64,000 bases of DNA from CAVTWY01 sp963738575 (GCA_963738575.1 CAVTWY010000002.1:1054001-1118000), one strand, 5' to 3'. Counted from the stretch's first letter, positions 26,566 to 36,537 are shown. Notes: generated by a model from the sequence alone, not told the origin. A program made the numbers and translations.

Positions 26566-29500
26566 CTACCCCACCCAACGCCTTGCGTTTTGAAACATCC
26601 GAACCCAAGGGCTCGAGGCCGAAACGTCACTCCTGCTCCAACTCATCTGCACGTTGCGAAACACCCGCTCGGGGTGCGGCATCAGCGCCGTAAAGCGACC
26701 GTCGGCGGTCGTGACGCCAGTAAGCCCGTCGGGGCTGCCGTTCGGGTTCTGGGGGTAGGTTTGGGTGGATTTGCCATGGTTGTCCACAAAGCGCATGGCC
26801 CGCAGCACCGCCTGGGGATCACCCCGCTGCGTAAAGTTGGCAAAACCCTCGCCGTGGGCCACCGCAATCGGCAAACGCGTGCCTGCCATGCCTGCAAAGA
26901 ACAAGCTCGGGCTGTCCAACACTTCCACCATCGTCAAGCGCGCTTCGTACTGCTCGCTGACATTGCGCGAGAACTTGGGCCAGGCGGCTGCGCCGGGAAT
27001 GATCGGACTGAGCGCCGCCATCATTTGGCAGCCATTGCAAACGCCCAGGGCAAACGTCTGGGGGCGCTGGAAGAACGCCGCAAATTGCTCGGCAAGCATC
27101 GGGTTGAAAAGAATGGACCGGGCCCATCCCTCGCCCGCACCCAAGGTGTCGCCGTAGCTGAAGCCGCCACAAGCCACCAGGCCCGTGAACATGTCCAAGC
27201 GGGCACGCCCCGCTTGCAAGTCGCTCATGTGCACGTCAAAGGTGTCAAATCCTGCTTGGTGCATGGCGTAGCTCATCTCGACGTGCGAGTTAACACCTTG
27301 CTCGCGCAGAATCGCCACGGGTGGCCTGGCACCCTTTGCGATGAAAGGCGCCGCCACATTTTGTGTGGTGTCGAAGTTGGCATGGGCGTGCAGGCCAGGG
27401 TCATCGGCGTTCCCCGCTTGCACGTGCTCGGCGTCGGCACACGCGGGGTTGTCGCGGGTGCGGGCCATGCGCCAGCTCACCTCGTCCCATTCTTGGTGCA
27501 ATGCCGTGAGCGGTGCTTGGTACAGCATCTTGGTGTCGCGCCAAATCTCCACCATGCCACGGTCGTTGGGCTGACCCACAACATGGCTGATGGCCGACAG
27601 ACCGTGCTGGCGCAGCACGCCCATCACGGCGTCGCGATCGCTTCGCGCCACTTGCAACACCACACCCAATTCCTCGTTCAGCAAAGCTTGAAGCGTTAGG
27701 GCATGGCGACGCGCGCTCACCTGGCTGACCCAATTCTTGGAGTCGCCGACATCGGCACGGCTGTCGGCAATGCCGTCGCCTTCGGTTACCAACATGTCCA
27801 CATTCAGGCTAACCCCTCGCTTGCCCGCAAAGCCCATCTCGCATACGCTGGCCCACAAGCCACCGTCACTGCGGTCGTGGTACGCAAGCAGCTTGTGGTT
27901 GTTGCGCAGTTCGTTCACGGCGTGCACCAGGGCCACAAGTCGCGCGGGGTCGTCCAGGTCGGGCACATCTCCGCCAAACTCTCCCAGCGTCTGCGCCAGG
28001 ATCGACCCGCCCATGCGTCGCTGGCCAGCACCCAAGTCGACCAAAATAAGCACCGTGTCGCCGCCAGCCAGTTGCGGGGTTAGCGTGCCACGCACATCAT
28101 CCAGCGCGGCAAACGCTGAAACCACCAGCGTGACAGGAGCCACGACTTGCTTTGTCTCGCTGCCCACCTGCCAGCGGGTTCGCATCGACAAAGAGTCCTT
28201 GCCGACAGGCACTCCGATACCCAGCGCCGGGCAAAGCACCATGCCGACCGCGTGCACCGTGTCGTAAAGCGCTGCGTCTTCACCCGGCTCGCCGCAGGCG
28301 GCCATCCAGTTGCAACTGAGCTTGACTTGGTTCAAGGTGATGGGGGCTGCCAACAAGTTGGTGATGGCCTCGCCCACCGCCATGCGCCCCGAGGCGGGTG
28401 CGTGGGTGGCAGCAATCGGTGCCCGTTCGCCCATGCTCATCGCCTCACCCCGAAAACCGCTGTAGTCGGCCAGCGTAACGGCACAGTCAGCCACGGGCAC
28501 CTGCCACGGCCCGACCATTTGGTCGCGGTGGCTCAAGCCCCCTACGGTGCGGTCACCGATGGTGACGAGAAAACGCTTGCTGGCCACGGTGGGGTGGCGC
28601 AGAACGTTCAAGACGGCTGTTTGCAGGGGGTGGTCGCTCAGGTCCAGGGGCTCGCTGGGGTGTTCCACGCGCGTGACGTCGCGGGTCATTCGCGGGGCTT
28701 TGCCCAGCAGCACCGACATCGGCATGTCGATGACGCGTCGACCGTCAGCGCCCTCCTCAACCACCAAGGCGCCGTCGTCGGTGGCCACACCCACCACCGC
28801 AAAGGGGCAGCGCTCGCGTGCGCACATTTGTTCAAACAGAGGCAACAATTGTGGGTCCAGCGCCAGCACGTAGCGCTCTTGGCTCTCGTTGCACCAAATT
28901 TCTTTGGGGGCCATGCCACTTTCTTCCAATGGCACGCTGCGCAAATCAAACCGTGCGCCGCGACCGGCGCCGTCAGCCAGTTCGGGGAAGGCGTTGCTCA
29001 AGCCCCCGGCACCCACATCGTGGATGGCCAAAATGGGGTTGTTGGTACCCAGCGCCGTGCAATGGTTGATCACCTCTTGCGCGCGGCGCTCGATCTCGGG
29101 GTTGCCCCGTTGCACGGAGTCAAAGTCCAGTTGCGCGGCGTTGCTGCCGCTGGCCATCGAGCTGGCGGCACCGCCACCCATGCCGATGCGCATCCCAGGC
29201 CCCCCCAGTTGAACCATCAAGGTGCCCGCAGCAAACTTGATTTTTTCAGTTTGGTTGTGGGCAATCACGCCCATGCCACCAGCGATCATGATGGGCTTGT
29301 GGTAACCGCGTCGCACACCATCAACGGTTTGCTCGTACACGCGAAAGTAGCCTCCCAGCGTGGGCCGGCCAAACTCGTTGTTGAAGGCCGCGCCGCCAAT
29401 GGGGCCCGCCAGCATGATTTGTTTGGCACTGGCAATGGTGTCAGGCTTGCCGACGGGGTCGCGCTCCCAAGGCTCAATCAGACCGTCAAGATGCAGGTTA

Positions 29501-30567
29501 GAAACCGAGAATCCCGTCAATCCCGCTTTGGGCTTGGAGCCGCGGCCCGTGGCCCCCTCGTCGCGAATCTCGCCCCCTGCACCGGTGGCTGCGCCCGGAA
29601 AAGGCGCGATGGCGGTCGGATGGTTGTGAGTTTCAACCTTCATCACCACGTGCACGTCCTCTTGGCGCGGGCCGTATTTGGGCGCGTTGGTAAAACCTTC
29701 GGGCATCCAACGCTGCGTAGGGCCACCGCGCATCACGGCGGCGTTGTCGGCGTAGGCGATGATGGTTTGTTGCGGCGCCAGTTTTTCGGTGTTGCGGATC
29801 ATGCCGAACATCGAATGGGGTTGGGGCTGGCCATCAATCACAAACGTGGCGTTGAAGATTTTGTGTCGACAGTGTTCGCTGTTGGCTTGTGCAAACATGG
29901 TTAACTCCACGTCGGTGGGGTTGCGCCCGAGCGTCTTGAAAGCGTCGACGACGTAATCAATCTCGTCGTCTGCTAGCGCCAGCCCAAACTCGGTGTTGGC
30001 CGCCAGCAGGGCACGTCGGCCCACGCCCATGATGTCCACGGTGGCCATGGTTTTGGTCGGCTGCTCCTCAAACAGTTGACGGGCGGCATCCCAGTTGCGT
30101 GCCACGGTCTCGGTCATGCGGTCGTGAATCAGGCTGCTGACGGCGTCAAGCTGGGCAGCGTCAAGTACCTTGGCGCCCCCTAGCAAGCCCCTCTTGAGTG
30201 TCAGCCGGTAGGCCATCACGCGCTCAACGCGGCGGATGTCGGCGCCGCAATTGCGTGCAATGTCGGTGGCCTTGCTCGCCCAAGGCGACACCGTGCCAAG
30301 TCGTGGCATCACCAACAACAACTCGCCGTCGTCATCGCCGTCAAACAGGTCGCCGTAGTTAAGCAAGGCCTGCAGCTTGTCCGTCTGCGCAGCATCCAGC
30401 GGCGCATTCGTCATCACCCAGTGCACGTAACGCGCACTCAAGCCCACCACTGCGGGGGCCACCCCCTGGACGGCCGCCAGCAGGGCCTGCTGCCGAAACG
30501 GGGATAGCACTTGCCCTCCTGCAAAGGCATGTAGGTGGTTCGAGAGAGGCTGGTTTGGGGGGGTCAC
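26566..30567 (-). CDS. purL: Phosphoribosylformylglycinamidine synthase, large single-chain type
   Basis: Fourth step of purine synthesis: FGAR + Gln + ATP to FGAM. About 1333 residues, the normal size of the proteobacterial single-chain enzyme. It has the N-terminal PurS-like part, EVELTMFAQANSEHCRHKIF-type core (seen as TMFAQANSEHCRHKIFNATF), VMKVETHNHPTAIAPFPGAA, GGMGVIAHNQTEKIK and a second synthetase half. The C-terminal glutaminase domain has REQGVNSHVEMSYAMHQAGF, the nucleophile in GVCNGCQMMAALSP, and the catalytic His/Glu in MPHPERVFRN. The start is unclear: GTG 30567 is used, GTG 30576 and TTG 30591 are alternatives, and none has a good ribosome site. Divergent from map. Confidence 0.96.
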   Translation of the reverse strand: MTPPNQPLSNHLHAFAGGQVLSPFRQQALLAAVQGVAPAVVGLSARYVHWVMTNAPLDAAQTDKLQALLNYGDLFDGDDDGELLLVMPRLGTVSPWASKATDIARNCGADIRRVERVMAYRLTLKRGLLGGAKVLDAAQLDAVSSLIHDRMTETVARNWDAARQLFEEQPTKTMATVDIMGVGRRALLAANTEFGLALADDEIDYVVDAFKTLGRNPTDVELTMFAQANSEHCRHKIFNATFVIDGQPQPHSMFGMIRNTEKLAPQQTIIAYADNAAVMRGGPTQRWMPEGFTNAPKYGPRQEDVHVVMKVETHNHPTAIAPFPGAATGAGGEIRDEGATGRGSKPKAGLTGFSVSNLHLDGLIEPWERDPVGKPDTIASAKQIMLAGPIGGAAFNNEFGRPTLGGYFRVYEQTVDGVRRGYHKPIMIAGGMGVIAHNQTEKIKFAAGTLMVQLGGPGMRIGMGGGAASSMASGSNAAQLDFDSVQRGNPEIERRAQEVINHCTALGTNNPILAIHDVGAGGLSNAFPELADGAGRGARFDLRSVPLEESGMAPKEIWCNESQERYVLALDPQLLPLFEQMCARERCPFAVVGVATDDGALVVEEGADGRRVIDMPMSVLLGKAPRMTRDVTRVEHPSEPLDLSDHPLQTAVLNVLRHPTVASKRFLVTIGDRTVGGLSHRDQMVGPWQVPVADCAVTLADYSGFRGEAMSMGERAPIAATHAPASGRMAVGEAITNLLAAPITLNQVKLSCNWMAACGEPGEDAALYDTVHAVGMVLCPALGIGVPVGKDSLSMRTRWQVGSETKQVVAPVTLVVSAFAALDDVRGTLTPQLAGGDTVLILVDLGAGQRRMGGSILAQTLGEFGGDVPDLDDPARLVALVHAVNELRNNHKLLAYHDRSDGGLWASVCEMGFAGKRGVSLNVDMLVTEGDGIADSRADVGDSKNWVSQVSARRHALTLQALLNEELGVVLQVARSDRDAVMGVLRQHGLSAISHVVGQPNDRGMVEIWRDTKMLYQAPLTALHQEWDEVSWRMARTRDNPACADAEHVQAGNADDPGLHAHANFDTTQNVAAPFIAKGARPPVAILREQGVNSHVEMSYAMHQAGFDTFDVHMSDLQAGRARLDMFTGLVACGGFSYGDTLGAGEGWARSILFNPMLAEQFAAFFQRPQTFALGVCNGCQMMAALSPIIPGAAAWPKFSRNVSEQYEARLTMVEVLDSPSLFFAGMAGTRLPIAVAHGEGFANFTQRGDPQAVLRAMRFVDNHGKSTQTYPQNPNGSPDGLTGVTTADGRFTALMPHPERVFRNVQMSWSRSDVSASSPWVRMFQNARRWVG

Positions 30568-30686
30568 AACGGGCACTGGGGGTGGCTGCAAAGGCTTCGG
30601 TGCCCCGTCGGGGCGGCGAAAACAGTGATTCTAGGCACCCGGTACCGCGCATTGGCCGTCCGTTTTCATGGCAAGGCGCGCAATGG

Positions 30687-30692
30687 GATAAT
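30687..30692 (+). promoter_or_regulatory. Candidate -10 element (GATAAT) immediately before map
   Basis: GATAAT ends seven bases before the map ATG and TTTTCA lies 18 bases upstream as a weak -35. There is no Shine-Dalgarno sequence between them. If this promoter is used, transcription would begin at or next to the A of the start codon, giving a leaderless message. Inference from spacing only. Confidence 0.35.
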
Positions 30693-30698
30693 TGCCCC

Positions 30699-31547
30699 AT
30701 GACAATCACCATCAAAACGGCATCCGACATCGAGGGCATGCGCCTGGCAGGCCGCTTGGCGTCCGAGGTGCTTGACATGCTCGAGCCTCACATTCGCCCG
30801 GGTACCACCACGCTGGCGCTGGACAAGTTGGCGCACGACCACATGGTTCATGTGCAAGGGGGTGTCCCCGCGACGCTCAACTACCAGCCCCACGGCTACC
30901 CGCCCTACCCAGCTTCGCTGTGCGCGTCGCTCAACGACCAGGTGTGCCACGGCATCCCCAACGAGCGGCCGCTGCGCGACGGCGATGTGCTCAACCTCGA
31001 CGTCACCGTCATCAAAGACGGCTGGCACGGCGACAACAGTCGCATGTACGTGGTGGGCCAGGGCTCCATCGCTGCCAAGCGCTTGTGTCAAGTCACGTTT
31101 GAGGCCATGTGGAAGGGCATCGTCAAAGTCAAACCAGGCGCCCGCTTGGGTGACATCGGGCATGCCATCCAGATGTACGCCGAGCACCATGGCTTTTCGG
31201 TGGTGCGCGAATTTTGTGGCCACGGCGTGGGCCGCAAGTTTCACGAAGAACCGCAGGTGTTGCACTACGGCAAGCCCGGCACCCTCGAAACCTTGGTGCC
31301 CGGCATGATTTTCACGATAGAGCCGATGGTCAATGCCGGCCGCCGTGACATCAAAGAAGACCGAAAAGGCGGGCACTACGATGGCTGGACCATCGTCACG
31401 CGCGACCGCTCGCTGTCTGCGCAGTGGGAGCACACGGTGTTGGTGACCGAAACAGGCTACGAGGTGTTGACGTTGTCGGCGGGTTCACCCGACCTGCCCG
31501 CTTTTGTCAAAGCACTTTACGCCCAGCCCGCACACGCATCTGCTTGA
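30699..31547 (+). CDS. map: Methionine aminopeptidase, type I
   Basis: Removes the initiator methionine from nascent proteins. The 282-residue product shows the M24A dinuclear metal site: LNLDVTVIKDGWHGDNSRMY (two Asp), EFCGHGVGRKFHEEPQVLHY (His), MIFTIEPMVNAG (Glu) and WTIVTRDRSLSAQWEHTVLV (Glu). ASLNDQVCHGIPNERPLRDG is the type I signature with the substrate-pocket residues. Length fits type Ia without the zinc-finger extension. Followed after 34 bases by glnD on the same strand. Confidence 0.96.
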   Translation: MTITIKTASDIEGMRLAGRLASEVLDMLEPHIRPGTTTLALDKLAHDHMVHVQGGVPATLNYQPHGYPPYPASLCASLNDQVCHGIPNERPLRDGDVLNLDVTVIKDGWHGDNSRMYVVGQGSIAAKRLCQVTFEAMWKGIVKVKPGARLGDIGHAIQMYAEHHGFSVVREFCGHGVGRKFHEEPQVLHYGKPGTLETLVPGMIFTIEPMVNAGRRDIKEDRKGGHYDGWTIVTRDRSLSAQWEHTVLVTETGYEVLTLSAGSPDLPAFVKALYAQPAHASA

Positions 31548-31581
31548 CGCCGAGCCGCACGAGGCACACAGCGTTTGCTTG

Positions 31582-34248
31582 ATGATTACCCCGCTCGAGC
31601 CCACCACGACCGACAACGGCACGGCACCCAGCGCGTTCTCAGTGGCCAGCCTGCGCGACGAGTTTCAGCGCGGCAAGTTGAGCCTGATCGAGCACTTTAA
31701 ACAGTCGCGCGCCACCACCACAGCCGCGCGGGCACTTACCAAGGCACTTTCGCGCCACGTTGACGCCACGCTCAGCCGCCTGTGGCAGGCGGCGTCGATG
31801 CCGCCGCAGGCGGCGTTGGTGGCGGTGGGCGGCTACGGCCGTGCCGAGCTCTTTCCTCACTCCGATGTCGACGTGCTGCTGCTGCTGCCCAAGCGGGAGG
31901 CTGAAACCGAGGCGCTGCGTGCCATGGTGTCGGGTTTTATCACCGCGTGCTGGGACGTCGGGCTCGAGATCGGCTCTTCGGTGCGCACGCTGGACGAATG
32001 CCTGGATGAATCGGCGCGCGATGTGACCATTCAAACCTCGCTTCTGGAAAACCGATACCTCTGCGGCCGGCGCGCTCTGCACGAACGCTTCAAACGCGCG
32101 CACGCCGCCGCCATCAACCCGCTGGATTTCTTTCGTGCCAAAACGCAAGAAATGAAGCTGCGCCATATCAAGTTTGAAGACACGCCTTATTCGCTGGAGC
32201 CCAACTGCAAAGAAAGCCCAGGTGGGCTGCGAGACTTGCAGGTGGTGCTATGGGTCGCCCGCGCCGCAGGGCTCGGGCGTACCTGGAGCGAGCTGGCCGC
32301 CAAGGGGCTGGCCACGCCGTTTGAACTGAAGCAGTTGCAACACAACGAGGCTGTGGTGAAGCTCATTCGTGCGCGCCTGCATGCCGTTGCCGGACGCCGT
32401 GAAGACCGCTTGGTGTTTGACTTGCAAACGGCCGTGGCCGAGAGCTTTGGCTTGAAAGGCACCGGCCACCGCCGAGCCAGCGAGACTTTGATGCGTCGCT
32501 ACTACTGGGCGGCCAAAGCGGTGACGCAGCTCAATGCTGTGCTGATGTTAAACATCGAGGAACGCCTGACGGGCAGTGCCGACACCCCGATGCGGCCCAT
32601 CAACGCGCACTTTTTAGACAAGGGCGGCATGTTGGAGGTGGCAAGTGACGACCTCTACCAAACCCATCCTCACGCCATCCTCGACACCTTTTGTGTGTTT
32701 CAACGCGAGGTGGGCATCACTGGGTTTTCAGCGCGCACGCTGCGCGCGCTCTACAACGCACGCGAGCGCATGGACAGTGGCTTTCGAAGTGACCCGGTCA
32801 ACCGCCGGGCCTTCATGGCGATCCTCAAAGCGCCACACGGCCACACGCACGCACTGCGGCTGATGAATGCCACGTCGGTGCTGGGCCGGTACCTGTGGGT
32901 GTTCAGGCGCATCGTGGGCCAGATGCAGCATGACTTGTTCCACGTGTACACCGTCGACCAGCACATTTTGATGGTGGTGCGAAACATGCGTCGCTTTGCC
33001 ATCGCCGAGCACGCCCACGAGTATCCTTTTTGCTCGCAATTGATGGCGCAGTTTGAGCGCCCGTACGTGCTATACGTGGCCGCCCTCTTCCACGATGTGG
33101 CCAAAGGCCGTGGGGGTGACCACTCTGACTTGGGGGCCGCTGAGGCACGCAAGTTTTGCCGCGACCACCACATCGAGATGCGTGACGCACGCTTGATTGA
33201 GTTCTTGGTGCAACACCACCTGACGATGAGCAACGTGGCGCAAAAGCAAGATATCTCTGACCCGGACGTGATTGCGCGCTTTGTAGATTTGGTGAAAGAC
33301 GAGCGCATCTTGACCGCGCTGTACCTGCTGACGGTGGCCGACATTCGTGGCACCAGCCCCAAAGTCTGGAACGCCTGGAAAGCCAAGCTGCTGGAAGACC
33401 TGTACCGCATCACACTGCGTGCGCTTGGTGGCGCCGTGGTGAACGACGACGCCGACATCGAAGCCTGCAAGGGCGAAGCGCGCGCCATGCTGGCACTGCA
33501 GATGCAACCCTCGGGCACGGAAACCGAGCTGTGGAAGACGCTGGCCTTGACTTACTTCATGCGCCACGAGGCCGCCGAGATTGCCTGGCATGCACGCGTG
33601 CTCCAACACCACGTCACCAGCCAGCAGCCCATCGTCAACGCACGGGCTTCGTCGGTAGGCGAAGGCCTTCAAGTGTTGGTTTATGCACCCGACCAAGTGG
33701 ATTTGTTTGCCCGCATCTGCGGCTACTTTGACCGTGCCGGCTACAGCATTCAAGATGCCAAAGTGCACACCACGCGCAGCGGCTATGCGCTGGACACGTT
33801 TCAGGTCTCTCACCTGGGTTTGGACGCCAGTGACGTGTCGGCACACCGCGACTTCATCGCCCTGATCGAGACACAATTGGCAGCCACGTTGGCCGCCCAG
33901 TCGCCGTTGCCCGAGCCCAGCAAGGGCCGGGTGTCACGCCGCGTGCGAAGTTTTCCGATGCTGGCGCGGGTTTCGCTGCGCCCTGACGAGCGTGCGCAGC
34001 GGTGGTTGCTGGACGTCAGCGCCAGTGATCGCTCGGGCTTGCTGTACAGCATTGCGCGTGTGCTGAGCCGTCATCGCGTCAACATCCAGTTGGCCAAAAT
34101 CAGCACCTTGGGCGAGCGGGTTGAGGACACATTCTTGATCGACGGCGACAGCCTGCGCGACACGCGCAACCACCTGGCGCTGGAGCGCGAGCTGCTGGGC
34201 GCGCTGGCCCCAGCGTCGAGCACCCACGCCACCACCACGGTCGCCTGA
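31582..34248 (+). CDS. glnD: [Protein-PII] uridylyltransferase/uridylyl-removing enzyme
   Basis: Nitrogen-status sensor that uridylylates PII when glutamine is low and removes UMP when it is high. The 888 residues show the nucleotidyltransferase site VAVGGYGRAELFPHSDVDVL, the GlnD-specific region CKESPGGLRDLQVVLWVARA, the HD domain YVAALFHDVAKGRGGDHSDL, and two C-terminal ACT domains (around FARICGYFDRAGYSIQDAKV and DRSGLLYSIARVLSRHRVNI) that bind glutamine. ATG 31582 matches the family N terminus; a TTG at 31504 inside map is less likely. map-glnD adjacency is common in proteobacteria. Confidence 0.96.
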   Translation: MITPLEPTTTDNGTAPSAFSVASLRDEFQRGKLSLIEHFKQSRATTTAARALTKALSRHVDATLSRLWQAASMPPQAALVAVGGYGRAELFPHSDVDVLLLLPKREAETEALRAMVSGFITACWDVGLEIGSSVRTLDECLDESARDVTIQTSLLENRYLCGRRALHERFKRAHAAAINPLDFFRAKTQEMKLRHIKFEDTPYSLEPNCKESPGGLRDLQVVLWVARAAGLGRTWSELAAKGLATPFELKQLQHNEAVVKLIRARLHAVAGRREDRLVFDLQTAVAESFGLKGTGHRRASETLMRRYYWAAKAVTQLNAVLMLNIEERLTGSADTPMRPINAHFLDKGGMLEVASDDLYQTHPHAILDTFCVFQREVGITGFSARTLRALYNARERMDSGFRSDPVNRRAFMAILKAPHGHTHALRLMNATSVLGRYLWVFRRIVGQMQHDLFHVYTVDQHILMVVRNMRRFAIAEHAHEYPFCSQLMAQFERPYVLYVAALFHDVAKGRGGDHSDLGAAEARKFCRDHHIEMRDARLIEFLVQHHLTMSNVAQKQDISDPDVIARFVDLVKDERILTALYLLTVADIRGTSPKVWNAWKAKLLEDLYRITLRALGGAVVNDDADIEACKGEARAMLALQMQPSGTETELWKTLALTYFMRHEAAEIAWHARVLQHHVTSQQPIVNARASSVGEGLQVLVYAPDQVDLFARICGYFDRAGYSIQDAKVHTTRSGYALDTFQVSHLGLDASDVSAHRDFIALIETQLAATLAAQSPLPEPSKGRVSRRVRSFPMLARVSLRPDERAQRWLLDVSASDRSGLLYSIARVLSRHRVNIQLAKISTLGERVEDTFLIDGDSLRDTRNHLALERELLGALAPASSTHATTTVA

Positions 34249-34266
34249 GGCGCAACCCATCCCGTT

Positions 34267-35355
34267 GTGACTGTTCAAACCCTCTCGGCCACCGAAGCCG
34301 CTCAATCGCTGCACACCTTTGACACCGTGGTGGACGCCCGCTCGCCAGCCGAGTTTGCGCAAGACCACCTACCCAGTGCTGTGAACTGGCCCACGTTGGA
34401 CAACGACGAGAGGCAGGCCGTGGGCACCGAATACAAACAAGTGTCAGCCTTCGACGCGCGCAAGCACGGCGCTGCCATGGTGGCGAGGCGCATCGCCGAC
34501 CACATCGAGACGCATCTGGTTGACAAGCCCAAAGCCTGGCGCCCGTTGGTTTATTGCTGGCGCGGTGGCAAACGCAGCGGCACCTTGGCTTGGTTTTTGG
34601 ACCAAATCGGGTTCAGGACGCACGTGATTGAAGGCGGCTACAAGGCCTTTCGCGAGGCCGTTCGCGACGGCCTGAACCGGTTGCCCGGGCAACTGGCCTT
34701 CACCGTGATTGCAGGCAAGACTGGCAGTGGCAAAACTCGCCTGCTGCATGCCCTCGAGCAACAAGGCGCCCAGGTGCTGCACCTCGAGGGGTTGGCGCAG
34801 CACCGCGGGTCCATTTTGGGCGGCCTGCCTGCGCAAGCTCAGCCGACACAAAAGAGCTTCGAGATGCAGCTGTGGAGCGCATTGCGTGCCTTCGATCCAT
34901 CGAAGCAAGTGTTTGTTGAAAGCGAAAGCCGAAAAATCGGTGCCCGCCAAGTGCCCGACGCCTTGCTCAACCGCATGCGCCAGCACGGCCAATGCGTGGT
35001 GCTGAACGTCCCCGACAGCGCGCGTGTGAACCTGCTGCTTCAAGATTACAACTTCTACACCCAAGACCCGGCCCTTTTCAATCAGCACATCGAGGCCCTG
35101 GTGCCCTTTCGAGGCCGCGACACCGTCGCCCAGTGGCAAGCCATGGCCCGACAGGGGCAGTTTGGCGAGGTGTTCTTGGCGCTGATGCAGCAGCACTACG
35201 ACCCGCTTTACTTGCGATCCATCGAGCGGAACTTTGACCTTCAAGCCGCACGCGAGTTGATGTTGCAAGACGCCGACGAGACCAGCATGCAGCGCGCAGC
35301 GGCGTCGCTGTTGCTGCCATCGCCCCCCACACCAAGAACGACGACGACCCCATGA
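34267..35355 (+). CDS. mnmH: tRNA 2-selenouridine synthase (SelU)
   Basis: Replaces sulfur of 5-methylaminomethyl-2-thiouridine in tRNA wobble positions with selenium via a geranylated intermediate. The 362-residue product has an N-terminal rhodanese domain with active Cys in PLVYCWRGGKRSGTLAWFLD and a C-terminal P-loop domain with VIAGKTGSGKTRLLHALEQQ. LEGLAQHRGSILGG is a family signature. GTG 34267 starts 18 bases after glnD. The stop overlaps the RIO kinase start (ATGA). selD, needed to supply selenophosphate, is not in the window. Confidence 0.94.
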   Translation: MTVQTLSATEAAQSLHTFDTVVDARSPAEFAQDHLPSAVNWPTLDNDERQAVGTEYKQVSAFDARKHGAAMVARRIADHIETHLVDKPKAWRPLVYCWRGGKRSGTLAWFLDQIGFRTHVIEGGYKAFREAVRDGLNRLPGQLAFTVIAGKTGSGKTRLLHALEQQGAQVLHLEGLAQHRGSILGGLPAQAQPTQKSFEMQLWSALRAFDPSKQVFVESESRKIGARQVPDALLNRMRQHGQCVVLNVPDSARVNLLLQDYNFYTQDPALFNQHIEALVPFRGRDTVAQWQAMARQGQFGEVFLALMQQHYDPLYLRSIERNFDLQAARELMLQDADETSMQRAAASLLLPSPPTPRTTTTP

Positions 35356-36215
35356 AGCCACCCAAGCGCCTGCAGATCCTGATCGACGAAGGCCTCATCG
35401 ACGAGGTGGTGCGCCAACTGATGAGTGGCAAAGAGGCCACCGTTTACGTGGTGCGCGTGGGCGGCGAAACGCGCTGCGCCAAGATTTACAAAGAGGCCAC
35501 CGAACGCAGCTTCAGGCAAGCGGTGGACTACACCGAAAACCGCAAGGTTAAAAACAGCCGCCAAGCCCGTGCCATGGCCAAAGGCACCAAGTTTGGCCGC
35601 GAAGCCACCGAAAAAGCCTGGGTGAGTGCCGAGGTGGACGCGCTGTACCGCCTGGCGGGTGCGGGCGTGCGCGTGCCCCAGCCCTACAACTTCTTTGAGG
35701 GTGTGCTGTTGATGGAGCTGGTGACCGACGCCGACGGCAACGCGGCGCCACGACTCAACGACGTTATCTTTACGGCGCAGGAAGCCGTTCAACACCACGC
35801 CACGCTGTTGCAAGAGGTGATGCGGATGCTGGGTGCGGGCATCGTGCATGGCGACCTGTCCGAGTTCAACATCTTGCTGGGGTGCAATCCAAGCGGCACC
35901 CCCTGCCCCGTCATCATCGACCTGCCCCAAGCGGTTGACGCCGCCGGCAACAACCACGCCGAGCGCATGCTGCTGCGTGACGTGGGCAACCTGCGCGACT
36001 TTTTCGGACGCTTTGCCCCTGGGCTTTTGAGCACGCAATACGGCGCCGAAATCTGGGACCTGTACCGACGCGGTGCCTTGACACCCGACAGCGTGCTGAA
36101 GGGGCAGTTTGCAAAGGCCGAAGGGGCGGTTGACCTTCGGGGCGTGATGGGGGCCATTGAGGATGCGCGGGGGGAGGAGATGGCGCGGCGGGTTCGGATG
36201 GGGATCGGGAGCTAA
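35352..36215 (+). CDS. RIO-type serine/threonine protein kinase
   Basis: A 287-residue RIO1-like atypical kinase. The phosphate-binding loop is MSGKEATVYVVRVGGETRCA, with the catalytic Lys in CAKIYKEATERSF. It has the RIO flexible-loop region, the hinge LLMELVTDADGN, the catalytic loop GIVHGDLSEFNILL (Asp and Asn present) and the metal-binding Asp in VIIDLPQAVD (usually IDFPQAV). Active-site residues are all present, so it should be a functional ATPase or kinase. Bacterial targets are unknown; archaeal and eukaryotic homologs act in small-subunit maturation. Its start overlaps the mnmH stop and DUF3565 follows eight bases after its stop. Confidence 0.9.
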   Translation: MKPPKRLQILIDEGLIDEVVRQLMSGKEATVYVVRVGGETRCAKIYKEATERSFRQAVDYTENRKVKNSRQARAMAKGTKFGREATEKAWVSAEVDALYRLAGAGVRVPQPYNFFEGVLLMELVTDADGNAAPRLNDVIFTAQEAVQHHATLLQEVMRMLGAGIVHGDLSEFNILLGCNPSGTPCPVIIDLPQAVDAAGNNHAERMLLRDVGNLRDFFGRFAPGLLSTQYGAEIWDLYRRGALTPDSVLKGQFAKAEGAVDLRGVMGAIEDARGEEMARRVRMGIGS

Positions 36216-36223
36216 CCGGGCCG

Positions 36224-36445
36224 ATGTCTCAACCCATCGTCGGCTTTCATCAAGATGAAGAACAGCATTGGGTGGCTGAATTGGCCTGCGGCCACAACCA
36301 ACATGTTCGCCACAACCCACCATGGACCAACCGCCCTTGGGTGGTTACGCCTGAAGGCCGACGCCAAGCCCTCGGCCAACGGCTGCCTTGCCGCAAATGC
36401 GAACAGGGTGCTGTGCGTGACTTGGGCGTCACCCCGATCAGCTGA
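36224..36445 (+). CDS. DUF3565 family protein
   Basis: A 73-residue soluble protein, IVGFHQDEEQHWVAELACGH then QHVRHNPPWTNRPWVVTPEG, with C..H..H..C-x2-C positions (CGHNQH, CRKC) that look like a small metal site. This is a strong match to the DUF3565 consensus as I know it. Function unknown. It lies eight bases after the RIO kinase and is probably cotranscribed with mnmH and the kinase. Confidence 0.88.
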   Translation: MSQPIVGFHQDEEQHWVAELACGHNQHVRHNPPWTNRPWVVTPEGRRQALGQRLPCRKCEQGAVRDLGVTPIS

Positions 36446-36537
36446 AGCCTTCGAGGGCGAGCGGAACTTGTCAGCGCCTTTGGGCATCTAGTCTTCACTC
36501 TTCTATTGGGCAACCCAGGCTGTTTGCCTCGACCACC

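Noticed and set aside
28147..29904. 585-codon plus-strand frame opposite purL
   Set aside because: It lies wholly antisense to a well-conserved PurL sequence and its translation is His/Gly/Val-rich with no recognisable domain.
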